A DNA stretch of 64,000 bases from Silanimonas sp. (GTDB lineage Bacteria; Pseudomonadota; Gammaproteobacteria; Xanthomonadales; Xanthomonadaceae): NCBI GenBank assembly GCA_026005095.1, contig BPKK01000001.1, positions 362,225 through 426,224 on the forward strand. The letters run 5' to 3'. Under the pieces are notes generated by a model, which made no database searches, was not told the origin of the DNA, and saw only the letters and a program-made list of their open reading frames with translations. Each line of letters opens with the position of its first letter. Within the stretch, counting starts at the first letter, position 1. Position numbers and translations under genes: made by a program. Below, piece by piece: positions 19,434 through 28,727 of the stretch.

Positions 19434-19823
19434 ATGCGCTGTCTCGTCCTTGCCCTCGGCATGGCCCTGGCCACCCCCCTGCTGGCCCAGGACCCGGTCT
19501 ACACCTGGGTCGATGCCGATGGCGTACGCCATTACGCCCAGACCCCGCCCACCGGAGTGAAGTACGAGGTGCGGGGCATCCGCGACCGCCCGATGGGCAG
19601 CGCCACCACCGAAGCCGAGGCCGCACCGGCGCGCACGGCCGAAGAGGTGCTGGCCTGCGACCGGGCGCGGGTCGCACTGCAGCAGCTGAATGCCAATACG
19701 GTAGTGATGATGGACAAGGACGGCGACGGCAAGCCCGAGCCCCTGACCCCGGAAGAACGGACACGCCAGATCCGCCTGAGCGAACAGGCGGTGGCAGCCT
19801 ACTGCCCGCAGGCCACGGAGTAA
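19434..19823 (+). CDS. DUF4124 domain secreted protein
   Basis: This is a 129-residue exported protein of unknown function. The N-terminus MRCLVLALGMALATPLLAQ is a clear signal peptide with cleavage after Ala-Gln or thereabouts. Next comes the DUF4124 core VYTWVDADGVRHYAQTPPTG, the usual short beta-rich W-D-G-H-Y module found in periplasmic proteins of gammaproteobacteria. The remainder is Ala/Glu-rich with two cysteines (in EVLACDRARVAL and AYCPQ) that could form a disulfide. The ATG at 19434 has GGAG 8-11 bases upstream, so it is preferred to the earlier in-frame ATG at 19404. Confidence 0.82.
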   Translation: MRCLVLALGMALATPLLAQDPVYTWVDADGVRHYAQTPPTGVKYEVRGIRDRPMGSATTEAEAAPARTAEEVLACDRARVALQQLNANTVVMMDKDGDGKPEPLTPEERTRQIRLSEQAVAAYCPQATE

Positions 19824-19918
19824 CCGGCAGCCCCCCGCGCCTGCCGGCCGCGGTGGGCAGCAGGCCAGGGCACCCGGGCCGGGGCTAGAATGGCGGCTTT
19901 GCTGCCTTTCGCCTGCCC

Positions 19919-21637
19919 ATGCGCCTGTCCTGCTTCCACCTCTCCACCACCAAGGAAACCCCGGCCGACGCCGAGATCGTCAGCCACCGCCTGATGCTGC
20001 GCGCCGGTATGGTGCGCAAGCTCGGTGCCGGCCTTTACACCTGGACCCCGTTGGGCCTGCGGGTGCTGCGCAAGGTGGAGAGCGTAGTGCGCGAGGAAAT
20101 GGAGCGCGCCGGAGCCATCGAGGTGCTGATGCCGGCGGTGCAACCGCGCGAGCTGTGGGAAGAGACCGGGCGCTGGGCCCGCTTCGGCGGCCAGTTGCTG
20201 AAGATCACCGATCGCAAGGGGCAGGAGTACTGCTTCGGCCCCACCCATGAGGAAGTGATCACCGACTTCGCGCGCAGCGAACTGTCCAGCTACCGCCAGC
20301 TACCGAAGAACTTCTTCCAGATCCAGACCAAGTTCCGCGACGAGATCCGCCCGCGCTTCGGGGTGATGCGGGCCCGCGAGTTCCTGATGAAGGACGCCTA
20401 CTCCTTCCACCTCACGCCGGAATGCCTGGCGAAGGAGTACGCGAACATGTACGAGGCCTATGGGCGCATCTTCACCCGGCTCGGCCTGCGCTTCCGCGCC
20501 GTGGCCGCCGACACCGGCGCCATCGGCGGCAGCGCCTCGCACGAGTTCCACGTGCTGGCCGAATCCGGCGAGGATGCCATCGCCTTCTCCGACGCGTCCG
20601 ACTACGCGGCCAACGTGGAGCTGGCCGAGGCCCTGGCCCCGGCCACGCCGCGCCCGGCCCCGGCAGAAACCCTGCGCAAGGTCGCCACGCCGACCCAGCG
20701 CACCTGTGAAGCGGTGGCGGCCCTGCTCGGCCTGCCACTCCAGCGTACGGTGAAGTCGGTGGCGATCATGGGCGATCCTGCCGCGCTCGGCGGCAGCGGC
20801 TTCGTGCTGGCCCTGCTGCGCGGCGACCACACGCTCAACGAGATCAAACTCTCCAAGCTCCCCGGGCTGGCCGAGCATCGCCTGGCCACCGAGGAGGAGA
20901 TCCGCGAGCACCTCGGTGCCGCCCCCGGCTTCCTCGGGCCGGTGACCCCGCGCCGGCCGCTGACGGTGATCGCCGACCGCAGCGTGGCCGTCATGGCCGA
21001 TTTCGTGGTGGGCGCTAACGAGGATGGCTTCCATCTCGCCGGCGTGAACTTCGGCCGCGACCTGCCGGAACCCGCCCTGGTGGCCGACCTGCGCAACGTG
21101 GTGGAGGGCGACCCTTCGCCCGATGGCCAGGGCCGGCTGCGCATCGCCCGCGGCATCGAGGTGGGACACGTGTTCCAACTCGGACGCAAATATGCCGAGG
21201 CCATGGGCGCCACCGTGCTGGATGCCGAGGGCAAGGCGCAGGTGATGTTCATGGGCTGCTATGGCATCGGTGTATCGCGCATCGTGGCCGCCGCCATCGA
21301 GCAGAACCACGACGAAAACGGCATCCGCTGGCCGGAGGCGATGGCCCCATGGCGAGTGGCGGTCTGTGTCATCAATCCGAAGCAGGATCCGGCGGTGGCC
21401 GCGGCGGCCGAGGCCCTCTATGGCGAGCTTTCGGCCCGTGGCGTGGAAGTGCTGCTCGATGACCGCGGCCTGCGGCCAGGACAGATGTTCGCCGATATCG
21501 AGCTGATCGGCATCCCGCACCGGGTGGTGGTATCGGAACGCGGATTGGCCGCAGGTACCTTCGAATACCGCGCCCGCACGGCCGAGGCCGCGGAGAACCT
21601 CAGCCGCGAGCAGGTCTTCACCCGCCTCGGCGTCTGA
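19919..21637 (+). CDS. proS: Prolyl-tRNA synthetase
   Basis: This class II aminoacyl-tRNA synthetase charges tRNA-Pro. It has 572 residues, the bacterial long form. Motif 1 lies in the N-terminal [13 protein letters not shown] region, and motif 2 around [20 protein letters not shown]. The YbaK-like editing insertion, which removes Ala-tRNA-Pro, spans about residues 225-400 and is followed by motif 3 in [17 protein letters not shown]. The C-terminal anticodon-binding domain ends the protein. A TAGAAT hexamer near 19889 could be the -10 of its promoter. Confidence 0.97.
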   Translation: MRLSCFHLSTTKETPADAEIVSHRLMLRAGMVRKLGAGLYTWTPLGLRVLRKVESVVREEMERAGAIEVLMPAVQPRELWEETGRWARFGGQLLKITDRKGQEYCFGPTHEEVITDFARSELSSYRQLPKNFFQIQTKFRDEIRPRFGVMRAREFLMKDAYSFHLTPECLAKEYANMYEAYGRIFTRLGLRFRAVAADTGAIGGSASHEFHVLAESGEDAIAFSDASDYAANVELAEALAPATPRPAPAETLRKVATPTQRTCEAVAALLGLPLQRTVKSVAIMGDPAALGGSGFVLALLRGDHTLNEIKLSKLPGLAEHRLATEEEIREHLGAAPGFLGPVTPRRPLTVIADRSVAVMADFVVGANEDGFHLAGVNFGRDLPEPALVADLRNVVEGDPSPDGQGRLRIARGIEVGHVFQLGRKYAEAMGATVLDAEGKAQVMFMGCYGIGVSRIVAAAIEQNHDENGIRWPEAMAPWRVAVCVINPKQDPAVAAAAEALYGELSARGVEVLLDDRGLRPGQMFADIELIGIPHRVVVSERGLAAGTFEYRARTAEAAENLSREQVFTRLGV

Positions 21638-21829
21638 AAACGACCGCCCCAGTCAAGACCCGGGGCGCGGCGATGCGGCCCGGGCGAATGAATCCCACCG
21701 CCCCTTTCCTCCCCGGGAGTCTGCGTTTCCCACTCCGCCCCGACCATTTCCCATGCCGGGCCCGGACGATTACCATGGGTAGAATTTCCGGATACCCCCC
21801 TGACATTCCACACCCACGAGGAGCCCGAC

Positions 21830-22198
21830 ATGCCCGTAAACCTGGAAGGACTCTCCCCGAAGGAGCTGGATGCCCTGATCGCGAAAGCCAAGCAGCGCAA
21901 GCAGAAACTGCAGAAGCGGCCGCCGCTCGCTGAGGTGCGCAAGGCCCTGGCAGCGCTGGCGAAGAAGCATGGCTATACCCTGGCCGAAGTGCTCGGCGGC
22001 AAGGCCACGGCGGGTGGCCGCAAACCCGGCAGGAAGGCGGGGGCAAAACCCCGCAAATCTCCGGCCAAGGGGAGCAAGGTGCCGCCGAAATACCGCCATC
22101 CGGAAACCGGCGAGACCTGGTCGGGCCGCGGCATCATTCCGAAGTGGCTGGCCGCGGAAATCGCCAAGGGCCGCACCCGCGAGGAATTCGCAATCTGA
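21830..22198 (+). CDS. H-NS family nucleoid-associated protein
   Basis: This is a small DNA-binding protein of 122 residues. The N-terminal helix LSPKELDALIAKAKQRKQKL is a coiled-coil oligomerisation region. A Lys/Gly/Ala/Pro linker of about 30 residues follows, and the C-terminal domain PKYRHPETGETWSGRGIIP carries the core minor-groove-binding loop of H-NS-type proteins (here SGRGIIPKWL). Such proteins silence AT-rich acquired DNA; the Xanthomonas relative is XrvA. A GAGGAG ribosome-binding site ends 8 bp before the ATG, and a strong terminator follows, so it is a single-gene unit. Confidence 0.9.
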   Translation: MPVNLEGLSPKELDALIAKAKQRKQKLQKRPPLAEVRKALAALAKKHGYTLAEVLGGKATAGGRKPGRKAGAKPRKSPAKGSKVPPKYRHPETGETWSGRGIIPKWLAAEIAKGRTREEFAI

Positions 22199-22210
22199 TC
22201 GAGGCACCAC

Positions 22211-22244
22211 CGCTGCCCCGGCCCGCCGGCCGGGGCGGCGTTTT
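22211..22244 (+). terminator. Rho-independent terminator of the H-NS gene
   Basis: GCTGCCCCGGCC (22212-22223) pairs with GGCCGGGGCGGC (22228-22239) through a CGCC loop, with one G-U pair, followed by G and TTTTCGTTT. It begins 13 bp after the H-NS stop codon. Confidence 0.85.
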
Positions 22245-22258
22245 CGTTTCGCGGTGTC

Positions 22259-23506
22259 CTACAAATGCCGCCGCGGCGGCACCAGCAGATTGCCGAACAG
22301 CAGCCCGGCCACCAGGGCGGTGAGCGCCGCGAGCACCGCCACCGCCGTATCCAGCCCCAGGGCCACGTCGCGCTCCAGCACCGAGGTGAGGCTGCGGAAG
22401 CCCACGCTGCCGGGCACCAGCAGGATGATGCCGGAAACCCGTAGCAGGGCGCCGGGGCGCCGGAAGATTCGCCCATAAGCATTCGAAATCGCTGCGACAC
22501 CAAGACCGGCGAAGAACACGCCACCCGCGAAATGATCCGATGCCAGGCCGAGAATTTCGCCACCGATGCGGGTAAGGCCATAACCGATCCAGGCCCCCGC
22601 CATCACCACCGGCACATCGCGCCGGGCAGCCCCGAACAGCACAGCGAAGGCGCCGGAGCCCACCAACAGGCCCAGCCATTCCCAGTACGGGGGCAGGCTG
22701 GCCCCGCTGGCGAGGCGCGGCTGCCAGCCGATGGCATGCACGAGCTGGGTGGCGGCGATGGTGCCGAAGGTGAGCTTGAGCAGCACCACGCTGGCGCCGG
22801 CGAAACGGGCCGTGCCCGAAGCCCAGTTGCCGCTGGAGAGCTCGGCCACCGCGGTGGTCAGCATCAGGCCGGGCATCAGCACGATGAGCGAGGCGATCAC
22901 CACGGTCTGCAGCGAAAGCGGGACGAGGAAGGCGGCGATCGCCGAGGCCACGAAGGTGGCGATCATCGCGGCCAGGGCCTCGATGGCCTCGTTGAGTCGC
23001 GGGCGCTTGGCGGCGGGAACGGCGATCAGGCCGATCAGAAGACCGATCAGGGCCGAGGCCAGCACGTCGGCCACGCTGGTGCGCAGCAGGGCAGCCACCG
23101 AGCCGGAGGCAAGACCGAAGGCCAGCACCGTGGCCGCGAGCCGCCTTCGGGTCGGCGGACGGTCGAGCACGGCGAGCGCCTGGAGACCAGCCTCGACCTC
23201 CAGCGTGCCGGCCATCACCCGTTCGGCGATGTCGTCCACCATGGCCATGGCCCTGAGATCGATATCGCCCGGCGAGAGCCGCAGCACGCGGGTGATCTCA
23301 GCACCGTCGCTGTTCTGCGGCGTGGAGAAGGACAGAATGATGCCGGTGGGATTGCTCCAGATTTCGGTGTGCACCCCGAGCCGCTGCGAAACCACGCGGA
23401 TGGCGCCTTCGAGGCGCGGCGTGGAAGTGCCGCAGGCATGCAGGCGCCGCGCCAGCTCGACGATGAAGTTGCAGCGGTGACGGAACGGGCTGGCGGCGAT
23501 GGTCAT
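22259..23506 (-). CDS. Threonine/serine exporter family protein (ThrE-type)
   Basis: This is a 415-residue membrane protein with two fused halves. The N-terminal DUF1212/ThrE domain begins with a soluble region (RCNFIVELARRLHACGTST, then TEIWSNPTGIILSFS) and continues into several membrane helices. The C-terminal DUF3815/ThrE_2-like half adds more. The family includes the Corynebacterium ThrE threonine and serine exporter. The start is taken at the methionine of MTIAASPFRHR rather than the earlier one at 23548, which would extend across the promoter of the divergent EamA gene. The substrate here is unproven. Confidence 0.85.
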   Translation of the reverse strand: MTIAASPFRHRCNFIVELARRLHACGTSTPRLEGAIRVVSQRLGVHTEIWSNPTGIILSFSTPQNSDGAEITRVLRLSPGDIDLRAMAMVDDIAERVMAGTLEVEAGLQALAVLDRPPTRRRLAATVLAFGLASGSVAALLRTSVADVLASALIGLLIGLIAVPAAKRPRLNEAIEALAAMIATFVASAIAAFLVPLSLQTVVIASLIVLMPGLMLTTAVAELSSGNWASGTARFAGASVVLLKLTFGTIAATQLVHAIGWQPRLASGASLPPYWEWLGLLVGSGAFAVLFGAARRDVPVVMAGAWIGYGLTRIGGEILGLASDHFAGGVFFAGLGVAAISNAYGRIFRRPGALLRVSGIILLVPGSVGFRSLTSVLERDVALGLDTAVAVLAALTALVAGLLFGNLLVPPRRHL

Positions 23507-23591
23507 GGCCGGGAAAGCATGGCAGAAAGCACCCGGCATCGCGGACAATCACTGCCTCCCGCCGGCCGGCCCGGCATCCGTCTCGCTCCGC

Positions 23592-24479
23592 ATGGGCCTC
23601 GGTGAACTGTTTTCCCTGCTCTCGGCCGCCGCCTGGGCCGTGGGCGTCATCCTCTACCGCCAGCTCGGCACCCGCCTGCCGCCCCTGCAGCTCAATCTGC
23701 TGAAGAACCTGCTGGTGCTCGGCATGGTGGCGCTCGCCATCCCGCTGCTGCACGGCCCGGCCCTGCCCGCCTTCGATGTCGGCGCAATCGCCATCGCGCT
23801 CGCCAGCGGCTTTATCGGCATCGCCGTGGCCGACACCCTGTACTTCCACGCGCTCAACCAGCTCGGCGCCGGGCGCATGGGCATCCTCGGCAATGTCTAC
23901 AGCCCGGCGGTCATCCTGCTCAGCTTCCTGTTCCTCGACGAGCGTCTGACGCTGCTGCAGTTCCTCGGCTTCGGCCTGGTGAGCCTCGGTGTCTTCCTGG
24001 TGGCCGAGCGCCGCGCCGGCGATGCCGGCAGTGGCCCGGCCCTGCTGCGCGGCCTCGCCATCGGCCTCATCGCCATTCTGCTGATGGCGGTGGCCATCGT
24101 GATGGTGAAGCGCACCCTGGAATCGCAGCCCCTGCTCTGGGTCACCGGCCTGCGCATGCTCGGGGCGGTGGGCGGCTTGCTGCTGGTCGGTGGGCTCATG
24201 GCCCGGCACCGCGGCACGCCCCTGCTGCCGCCGCTGCGGGGACTTGCCTGGCGCAAGCTGATGCTGGCGGCCTTCATCGGCCAGTTCCTCTCGATGGTGT
24301 TCTGGCTGGGCGGCTACAAGTTCACCTCGGCCTCGGTGGCGGCTATCCTCAACGAGAGCTCGTCGGTCTTCATCCTGCTGCTCGCCTGGGCCTGGCTGAA
24401 GGAGCCGCTCACCCGCCGCGCCATGGCCGGCGTGGTGTGCACGCTGGCCGGCGTCGGCTGCATGTTGATCCCCGTCTGA
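23592..24479 (+). CDS. EamA/DMT-superfamily transporter
   Basis: This is a 295-residue membrane protein with two EamA repeats of about five helices each, the ten-helix drug/metabolite transporter layout. The first repeat starts directly at the N-terminus (LGELFSLLSAAAWAVGVILY) and the second at about residue 150. The repeats end in the typical EPLTRRAMAGVVCTLAGV segment. Members export amino acids, cadaverine or other small metabolites; nothing here identifies the substrate. It is divergent from the ThrE-type gene with only 85 bp between starts, which hints at shared control. The mla-type operon follows 10 bp downstream and may be partly co-transcribed. Confidence 0.87.
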   Translation: MGLGELFSLLSAAAWAVGVILYRQLGTRLPPLQLNLLKNLLVLGMVALAIPLLHGPALPAFDVGAIAIALASGFIGIAVADTLYFHALNQLGAGRMGILGNVYSPAVILLSFLFLDERLTLLQFLGFGLVSLGVFLVAERRAGDAGSGPALLRGLAIGLIAILLMAVAIVMVKRTLESQPLLWVTGLRMLGAVGGLLLVGGLMARHRGTPLLPPLRGLAWRKLMLAAFIGQFLSMVFWLGGYKFTSASVAAILNESSSVFILLLAWAWLKEPLTRRAMAGVVCTLAGVGCMLIPV

Positions 24480-24489
24480 AAGGAACCGA

Positions 24490-25599
24490 ATGGCCGAGAC
24501 GCCGCTGTTGCGCGAGGACCCGGGCCAGCCTGGCCAGTGGCTCGCCGCCGGCGACTGGACGCTCGCCCATGCCCGGCAGCTCAATGCTCTGGCCGGTTCG
24601 GGCGCGGCCGGTGCGCAGCGCCTCGATGCCCGCGGCATCGGCCAGCTCGATGCCAGCGGCGCCATGCTGCTCTGGCGCCTCGCGCACCGTCTCGGGCTGC
24701 CGGCGGACGCCCTCGCCCTGCGCCCGGAGCACACCCCGCTGTTCGCGGCGGTGCAGGACATCTGCACCACGCCAGCGCGCCGGGTGGAGAAGGACTACGG
24801 CTTCCGCGCCCTGCTCGCCCGTGCCGGCTTCACGGTGGAGGACTACGCGAAGGAGGTGCTGGCGCTCGTCGCCTTCACCGGCGAGGCTCTGCTCACCGCG
24901 CTCAAGGTAGCCGGCAACCCGCGGCGCTGGCGCTTCACCGCCACCGTGGCGCACATGGAGAGCGTGGGCCTGGATGCCGTGCCCCTGGTACTGCTGCTCA
25001 GCTTCATGGTGGGGGCGGTGGTAGCCTTCCTCGGTGCCGAGGTGCTGGCCGAGTTCGGCGCCGAGATCTTCGTCGTCGAGTTGATCGGCATCGCTTTTTT
25101 GCGCGAGTTCGGCGTGCTGCTCACCGCGGTGCTGCTGGCCGGACGCACCGCCAGCGCCTTCACCGCGCAGATCGGCACCATGCAGAGCGGGGAGGAGATC
25201 GACGCCATCCGCACTCTCGGGCTCGACCCAATGGAACTGCTGGTGCTGCCCCGGCTGGTGGCCCTGCTGCTGATGCTGCCCCTGCTCACCTTCCTCGCCA
25301 TGCTGGCTGGCATCGGTGGCGGCATCACCATCGGCGCCTCCATGCTCGGCATCTCGCCCGACATGTTCATCACCCGCCTGCACGAGACCATCGAGGTGCG
25401 GCATTTCCTCGTCGGCATGGCCAAGGCACCGGTGTTCGCCCTGGTCATCGGCCTCATTGGCTGCCTCGAGGGTATGCAGGTGCAGGGCACCGCGCAGTCG
25501 GTGGGCGAGCGCACCACCTCCAGCGTAGTACAGACCATCTCGCTGGTGATCGTGCTCGATGCGCTCGCCGCGCTCTGGTTCATGGAGATGGGCTTCTAG
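24490..25599 (+). CDS. mlaE: MlaE-family lipid ABC transporter permease with N-terminal STAS domain
   Basis: This is an inner-membrane permease of the MCE (Mla) phospholipid transport system, 369 residues long. Residues about 10-95 form a STAS domain (RQLNALAGSG through LDASGAMLLWRLAHRLGL), the role played by the separate MlaB protein in E. coli. The remainder is the MlaE permease, with the coupling-helix motif GEEIDAIRTLGLDPMELL and the conserved AGRTASAFTAQIGTM. An AAGGAACC site precedes the ATG. Next come mlaF (2 bp gap), mlaD and a lipoprotein gene. The complex moves lipids between the inner membrane and the periplasm. Confidence 0.93.
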   Translation: MAETPLLREDPGQPGQWLAAGDWTLAHARQLNALAGSGAAGAQRLDARGIGQLDASGAMLLWRLAHRLGLPADALALRPEHTPLFAAVQDICTTPARRVEKDYGFRALLARAGFTVEDYAKEVLALVAFTGEALLTALKVAGNPRRWRFTATVAHMESVGLDAVPLVLLLSFMVGAVVAFLGAEVLAEFGAEIFVVELIGIAFLREFGVLLTAVLLAGRTASAFTAQIGTMQSGEEIDAIRTLGLDPMELLVLPRLVALLLMLPLLTFLAMLAGIGGGITIGASMLGISPDMFITRLHETIEVRHFLVGMAKAPVFALVIGLIGCLEGMQVQGTAQSVGERTTSSVVQTISLVIVLDALAALWFMEMGF

Positions 25600-25601
25600 G
25601 C

Positions 25602-26402
25602 ATGGAGGAGCTGCGCATCCCGCCCTGCGAGCCCGACCCCAAGGCCCCGGCCATCGAGGTGCGCGGGATCACCAATGTCTTTGGTTCCCAGGTAGTGCAC
25701 GAGGACCTCGACCTCACCGTGCAGCGCGGCGAGATCGTCGGTGTGGTGGGCGGTTCGGGCTCGGGGAAATCGGTGCTGATGCGGAGCATCCTCGGCCTGC
25801 GCCGACCTCAGGCGGGCAGCGTGCGGGTATTCGGCATCGACGCCCTCAGCGACGACCCGGCCAAGCGGCTCGCCATCGAGCGCCAGACCGGGGTGCTGTT
25901 CCAGGGCGGCGCGCTGTTCTCCTCACTCACCGTGCTGGAGAACATCATGGTGCCGCTGCGTGAGCACCATGGCCTGCCCGACGACCTGATGCACGCCCTG
26001 TGCTGGATGAAGATGCGCCTCGCCGGTCTTGGCCCGGAGGCGGCGGAAAAACTGCCCTCACAACTCTCCGGGGGCATGCGCAAGCGTGCCGGGCTGGCGC
26101 GTGCCCTGGCCCTCGATCCGCCTTTGCTGTTCCTCGACGAGCCCACCGCCGGCCTCGACCCGATCGCCGCCGCTGCCTTCGACCAGCTGATCCTCGATCT
26201 CAAGCAGGCGCTGGGCCTCACCGTCTTCCTCATCACCCACGACCTCGACACCCTGTACGCGATCTGTGACCGGGTGGCCGTGCTGGCCGACCGCAGGGTG
26301 GTCTGCTGCGCCCCGGTGGCCGAGGTCGAGGCATTCCCGCACCCCTGGGTGCAGGCGTACTTCCACGGACCGCGCGGCCGTTCCGCGCGACGCGAGGCCT
26401 GA
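25602..26402 (+). CDS. mlaF: MlaF-family lipid ABC transporter ATPase
   Basis: This is the cytoplasmic ATPase of the MCE transport complex, 266 residues. Walker A is GGSGSGKSVL, the Q-loop GVLFQGGALFSS is typical of MlaF, the signature LSGGMRKRAGLARAL is the Mla type (GGM rather than GGQ), Walker B is LLFLDEPTAGLD, and the H-loop is THDLDTL. The C-terminal tail of about 20 residues is Arg-rich. The start codon lies 2 bp after the mlaE stop. It pairs with the STAS-fused MlaE permease; in E. coli MlaB binds MlaF, so here the fused STAS domain is expected to do so. Confidence 0.94.
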   Translation: MEELRIPPCEPDPKAPAIEVRGITNVFGSQVVHEDLDLTVQRGEIVGVVGGSGSGKSVLMRSILGLRRPQAGSVRVFGIDALSDDPAKRLAIERQTGVLFQGGALFSSLTVLENIMVPLREHHGLPDDLMHALCWMKMRLAGLGPEAAEKLPSQLSGGMRKRAGLARALALDPPLLFLDEPTAGLDPIAAAAFDQLILDLKQALGLTVFLITHDLDTLYAICDRVAVLADRRVVCCAPVAEVEAFPHPWVQAYFHGPRGRSARREA

Positions 26403-26403
26403 A

Positions 26404-27360
26404 ATGGAAACCAAAGCGCACCATGTGCTGGTCGGCGCCTTCACCCTGGCGGTGACGGTGCTGGCCCTGCTGTTCGCCCTGTGGACAGCGAAGGTGGTCT
26501 CCGACCGCAGCTGGGACGAGTACGAGGTGGTGTTCACCGAGGCGGTGACCGGCCTCAGTCGCGGCGGCATGGTGCAGTACAACGGCATCGCCGTGGGCGA
26601 GGTGCGCGAGCTGTTCCTCGACCGCAAGGATCCGAGCCGGGTGATCGCCCGTATCCGCGTGGTGGCCGACACGCCGGTGAAGACCGACACCACGGCCCGG
26701 CTCGCCTTCGTCGGCCTGACCGGCGTCACCCAGATCCAGCTCTCCGGCGGCAGCCCCGACAGCCCCATGCTCAAGGACAGCCTCGATTGGGTGGGGATGC
26801 CGCGTATCGCCGCCCAGGAGTCGGCCCTGGCCAAGCTGCTGGCCTCCTCCGAGGACATCACCACCACTGCGAGCGACGTGCTCTTGCGGATCAACCGCAT
26901 GCTCGACGACCAGACGGTGGCCAATGTCTCCCGCACCATGGCCCATCTGGAGCAGGTGACGGGCACGCTGGCGGCCGAGCGGGAGGAGATCGCCGGGATG
27001 CTGCGCGATGCCCGCAATGCGGCGGAACGACTCGACCGCGTGCTGGCCAAGGCGGAAGGCACGCTGGGCGGGCTCGACCGCAGCGTGGCAGCAATCGACC
27101 GGGATCTTCCTGGCATCCTGCAGAAGCTGGACCGCAGCCTCGTCGAGTTCGAAGCGCTCTCGAAGAACGCCAACCTGCTGGTCGAGGAGAACCGCGGGGC
27201 AGTCGAGCTGTTCAGCCGCAGCGGTCTCACCCAGGTCGGGCCGACACTGGCCGAGCTGCGCAGCCTGCTGCGGCAGCTCAATCGCGCCACCGCCCGTATC
27301 GAAGAAAGCCCCTCGCAGGCCCTGCTGGGCGGCCCCGTTCCCGAGGAGTTCAAACCATGA
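26404..27360 (+). CDS. mlaD: MlaD-family MCE domain protein
   Basis: This is a periplasmic, membrane-anchored substrate-binding protein of the MCE lipid transporter, 318 residues. One membrane helix (residues about 8-27) is followed by a single MCE domain (about 35-115) with the hallmark GLSRGGMVQYNGIAVGEV and GLTGVTQIQLSG. A long helical tail rich in Leu, Asp and Arg follows, of the sort that forms the hexameric tunnel wall. It begins one base after the mlaF stop. E. coli MlaD is much shorter (183 residues); the long helical tail is more like PqiB or the actinobacterial Mce proteins. Confidence 0.93.
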   Translation: METKAHHVLVGAFTLAVTVLALLFALWTAKVVSDRSWDEYEVVFTEAVTGLSRGGMVQYNGIAVGEVRELFLDRKDPSRVIARIRVVADTPVKTDTTARLAFVGLTGVTQIQLSGGSPDSPMLKDSLDWVGMPRIAAQESALAKLLASSEDITTTASDVLLRINRMLDDQTVANVSRTMAHLEQVTGTLAAEREEIAGMLRDARNAAERLDRVLAKAEGTLGGLDRSVAAIDRDLPGILQKLDRSLVEFEALSKNANLLVEENRGAVELFSRSGLTQVGPTLAELRSLLRQLNRATARIEESPSQALLGGPVPEEFKP

Positions 27361-28004
27361 GTCCCAGCCCGTCCCCCACCGCCCACCGCGTGGCGACCCT
27401 CCTGCCTTGGCTGCTGGCACCGCTGCTGGCGGGCTGTGTTTCCCTCGGCGACAAGCCGGTACTCGCGGTGTACGCCCCGCAAGTGGCCCTGCCCGCCGAC
27501 GAGGCGCTGCCAAGGCTCGATGCCAGCCTGGCCATCGCCGAGCCGAACGCCAGCACCCTGCTCGACAGCAACCGCATCGCCGTGCGCCCGGAAACGAGCC
27601 GCTTGCAGGTCTACGCCGGCGCGGTCTGGGCCGATGCCGCCCCATCCCTGGTGCAGGCGGTGCTGGTGGACGCCCTGGGCGAGGGCGGGCATTTCCGCGC
27701 CGTGGTGCGGCCCAGCGACAACGTGGGCACCGAGTACCTGCTGCGCCTCGATCTCCGGCATTTCGAGGTGGCCTTCCCGGAGAGCCGCAAGGCCGGCATG
27801 GCGCAGGTGGAAGTGCAGGCCACCCTGGTCGAGCAGCGGCGCTACCGCGTGCTGGCCAGCCGCCGATTCCGCGCCGAGGCCCCGGCTGGCCGCGGTAAGC
27901 TGGCCGAGGCCGTGCCTGCCTTCGAGGCCGCCCTCAGCGAGGTAGCGGGCGAACTACGGACCTGGGTGCTGGAGACGGCACAGGCAGGATCCAGCGGAAG
28001 GTGA
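27357..28004 (+). CDS. ABC-type transport auxiliary lipoprotein (PqiC-like)
   Basis: This outer-membrane lipoprotein of 215 residues has a signal peptide and lipobox LLAGC (Cys at about residue 25), with VSLGD directly after. The mature part resembles the ABC-trans_aux family: YAPQVALPADEALPRLDASL at the start and a core containing NRIAVRPETSRLQVY and VWADAAPSLVQ. PqiC, its relative, caps the Pqi MCE tunnel at the outer membrane. It overlaps mlaD by ATGA. Its presence in place of the MlaC carrier suggests a tunnel-type rather than shuttle-type route. Its 3' end overlaps alkB on the other strand by 71 bp. Confidence 0.85.
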   Translation: MSPSPSPTAHRVATLLPWLLAPLLAGCVSLGDKPVLAVYAPQVALPADEALPRLDASLAIAEPNASTLLDSNRIAVRPETSRLQVYAGAVWADAAPSLVQAVLVDALGEGGHFRAVVRPSDNVGTEYLLRLDLRHFEVAFPESRKAGMAQVEVQATLVEQRRYRVLASRRFRAEAPAGRGKLAEAVPAFEAALSEVAGELRTWVLETAQAGSSGR

Positions 28005-28590
28005 GGTTGATCCGCTCCTCCCGTAGCCTGGCCATGCGCGGCAGGGCGTGCTGGGCGAGGCGCTGGCAATTCCCTCGCATCAGCAAAAGATCACCGTGCC
28101 CCAGCCGCCACTCCCTCTTGGTGGCGTGATCGGCCTTCAAGCGCATCAGGAAGCGGCGCGTCGCCCCAAGGCTCAGCGAGGCGATCACCGGCGCCGGGCC
28201 GAGCTCCGGCTCGTCGTCGCTGTGCCAGCCCATGGCATCGCGGCCGTCGCGGTAGCGGTTCAGCAGCACGCTGTTGAAGCGCGCTCCGCAGGCGGCCTCG
28301 AGCCGCGGCAGCAGAGCCTCGATCGCCGGGTGCCAGGGTTCGGGCTCGAACACCGCGCCAGAATAGCGGTAGCTCGCCTCCGGCTCGCCCATCCAGCAGC
28401 TGAGCCGCGGCGAATCCACCCAGCGACCGAACAGCCGGATGCGGTGCACGGTCCAGGACACCTCGGCGTTCAGCGCATCGGCAAGCGCCGAGGCCTTGCT
28501 GGCCGGTAACCAGCCGCGATGCCAGACCACCCAGTCCGCAAAGGGCGGGGAGCTTGAGGAATCGTCTTCGAACAAGGCGCTTTGGGCCAT
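27934..28590 (-). CDS. alkB: AlkB-family 2-oxoglutarate-dependent DNA dealkylase
   Basis: This is a 218-residue Fe(II)/2OG dioxygenase that reverses N-methyl adducts on DNA or RNA bases. The iron ligands are H and D in GWHSDDEPELG and a second His in QHALPRM; RINLTFR supplies the 2OG-binding arginine. The central NSVLLNRYRDGRDAMGW segment and SLGATRRF are close to human ALKBH2/3 and the xanthomonad group, not to E. coli AlkB in length. Its 3' end overlaps the convergent PqiC-like gene by 71 bp. A GACAAT sequence 5 bp upstream of the ATG may be a leaderless -10. Confidence 0.92.
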   Translation of the reverse strand: MAQSALFEDDSSSSPPFADWVVWHRGWLPASKASALADALNAEVSWTVHRIRLFGRWVDSPRLSCWMGEPEASYRYSGAVFEPEPWHPAIEALLPRLEAACGARFNSVLLNRYRDGRDAMGWHSDDEPELGPAPVIASLSLGATRRFLMRLKADHATKREWRLGHGDLLLMRGNCQRLAQHALPRMARLREERINLTFRWILPVPSPAPRSVVRPLPR

Positions 28591-28727
28591 CCCCCATTGT
28601 CGCCGGCGACGCGGTGAATGCGCCGCGAGCCGGCCCGGCAGCGGCTTGCCATGACTTTCCCCCCGCCCCCGGCCACAATACGGGACTGCATGGCCCAGCG
28701 CCCCACGGAAATCCCAAGGTCCCGCTT

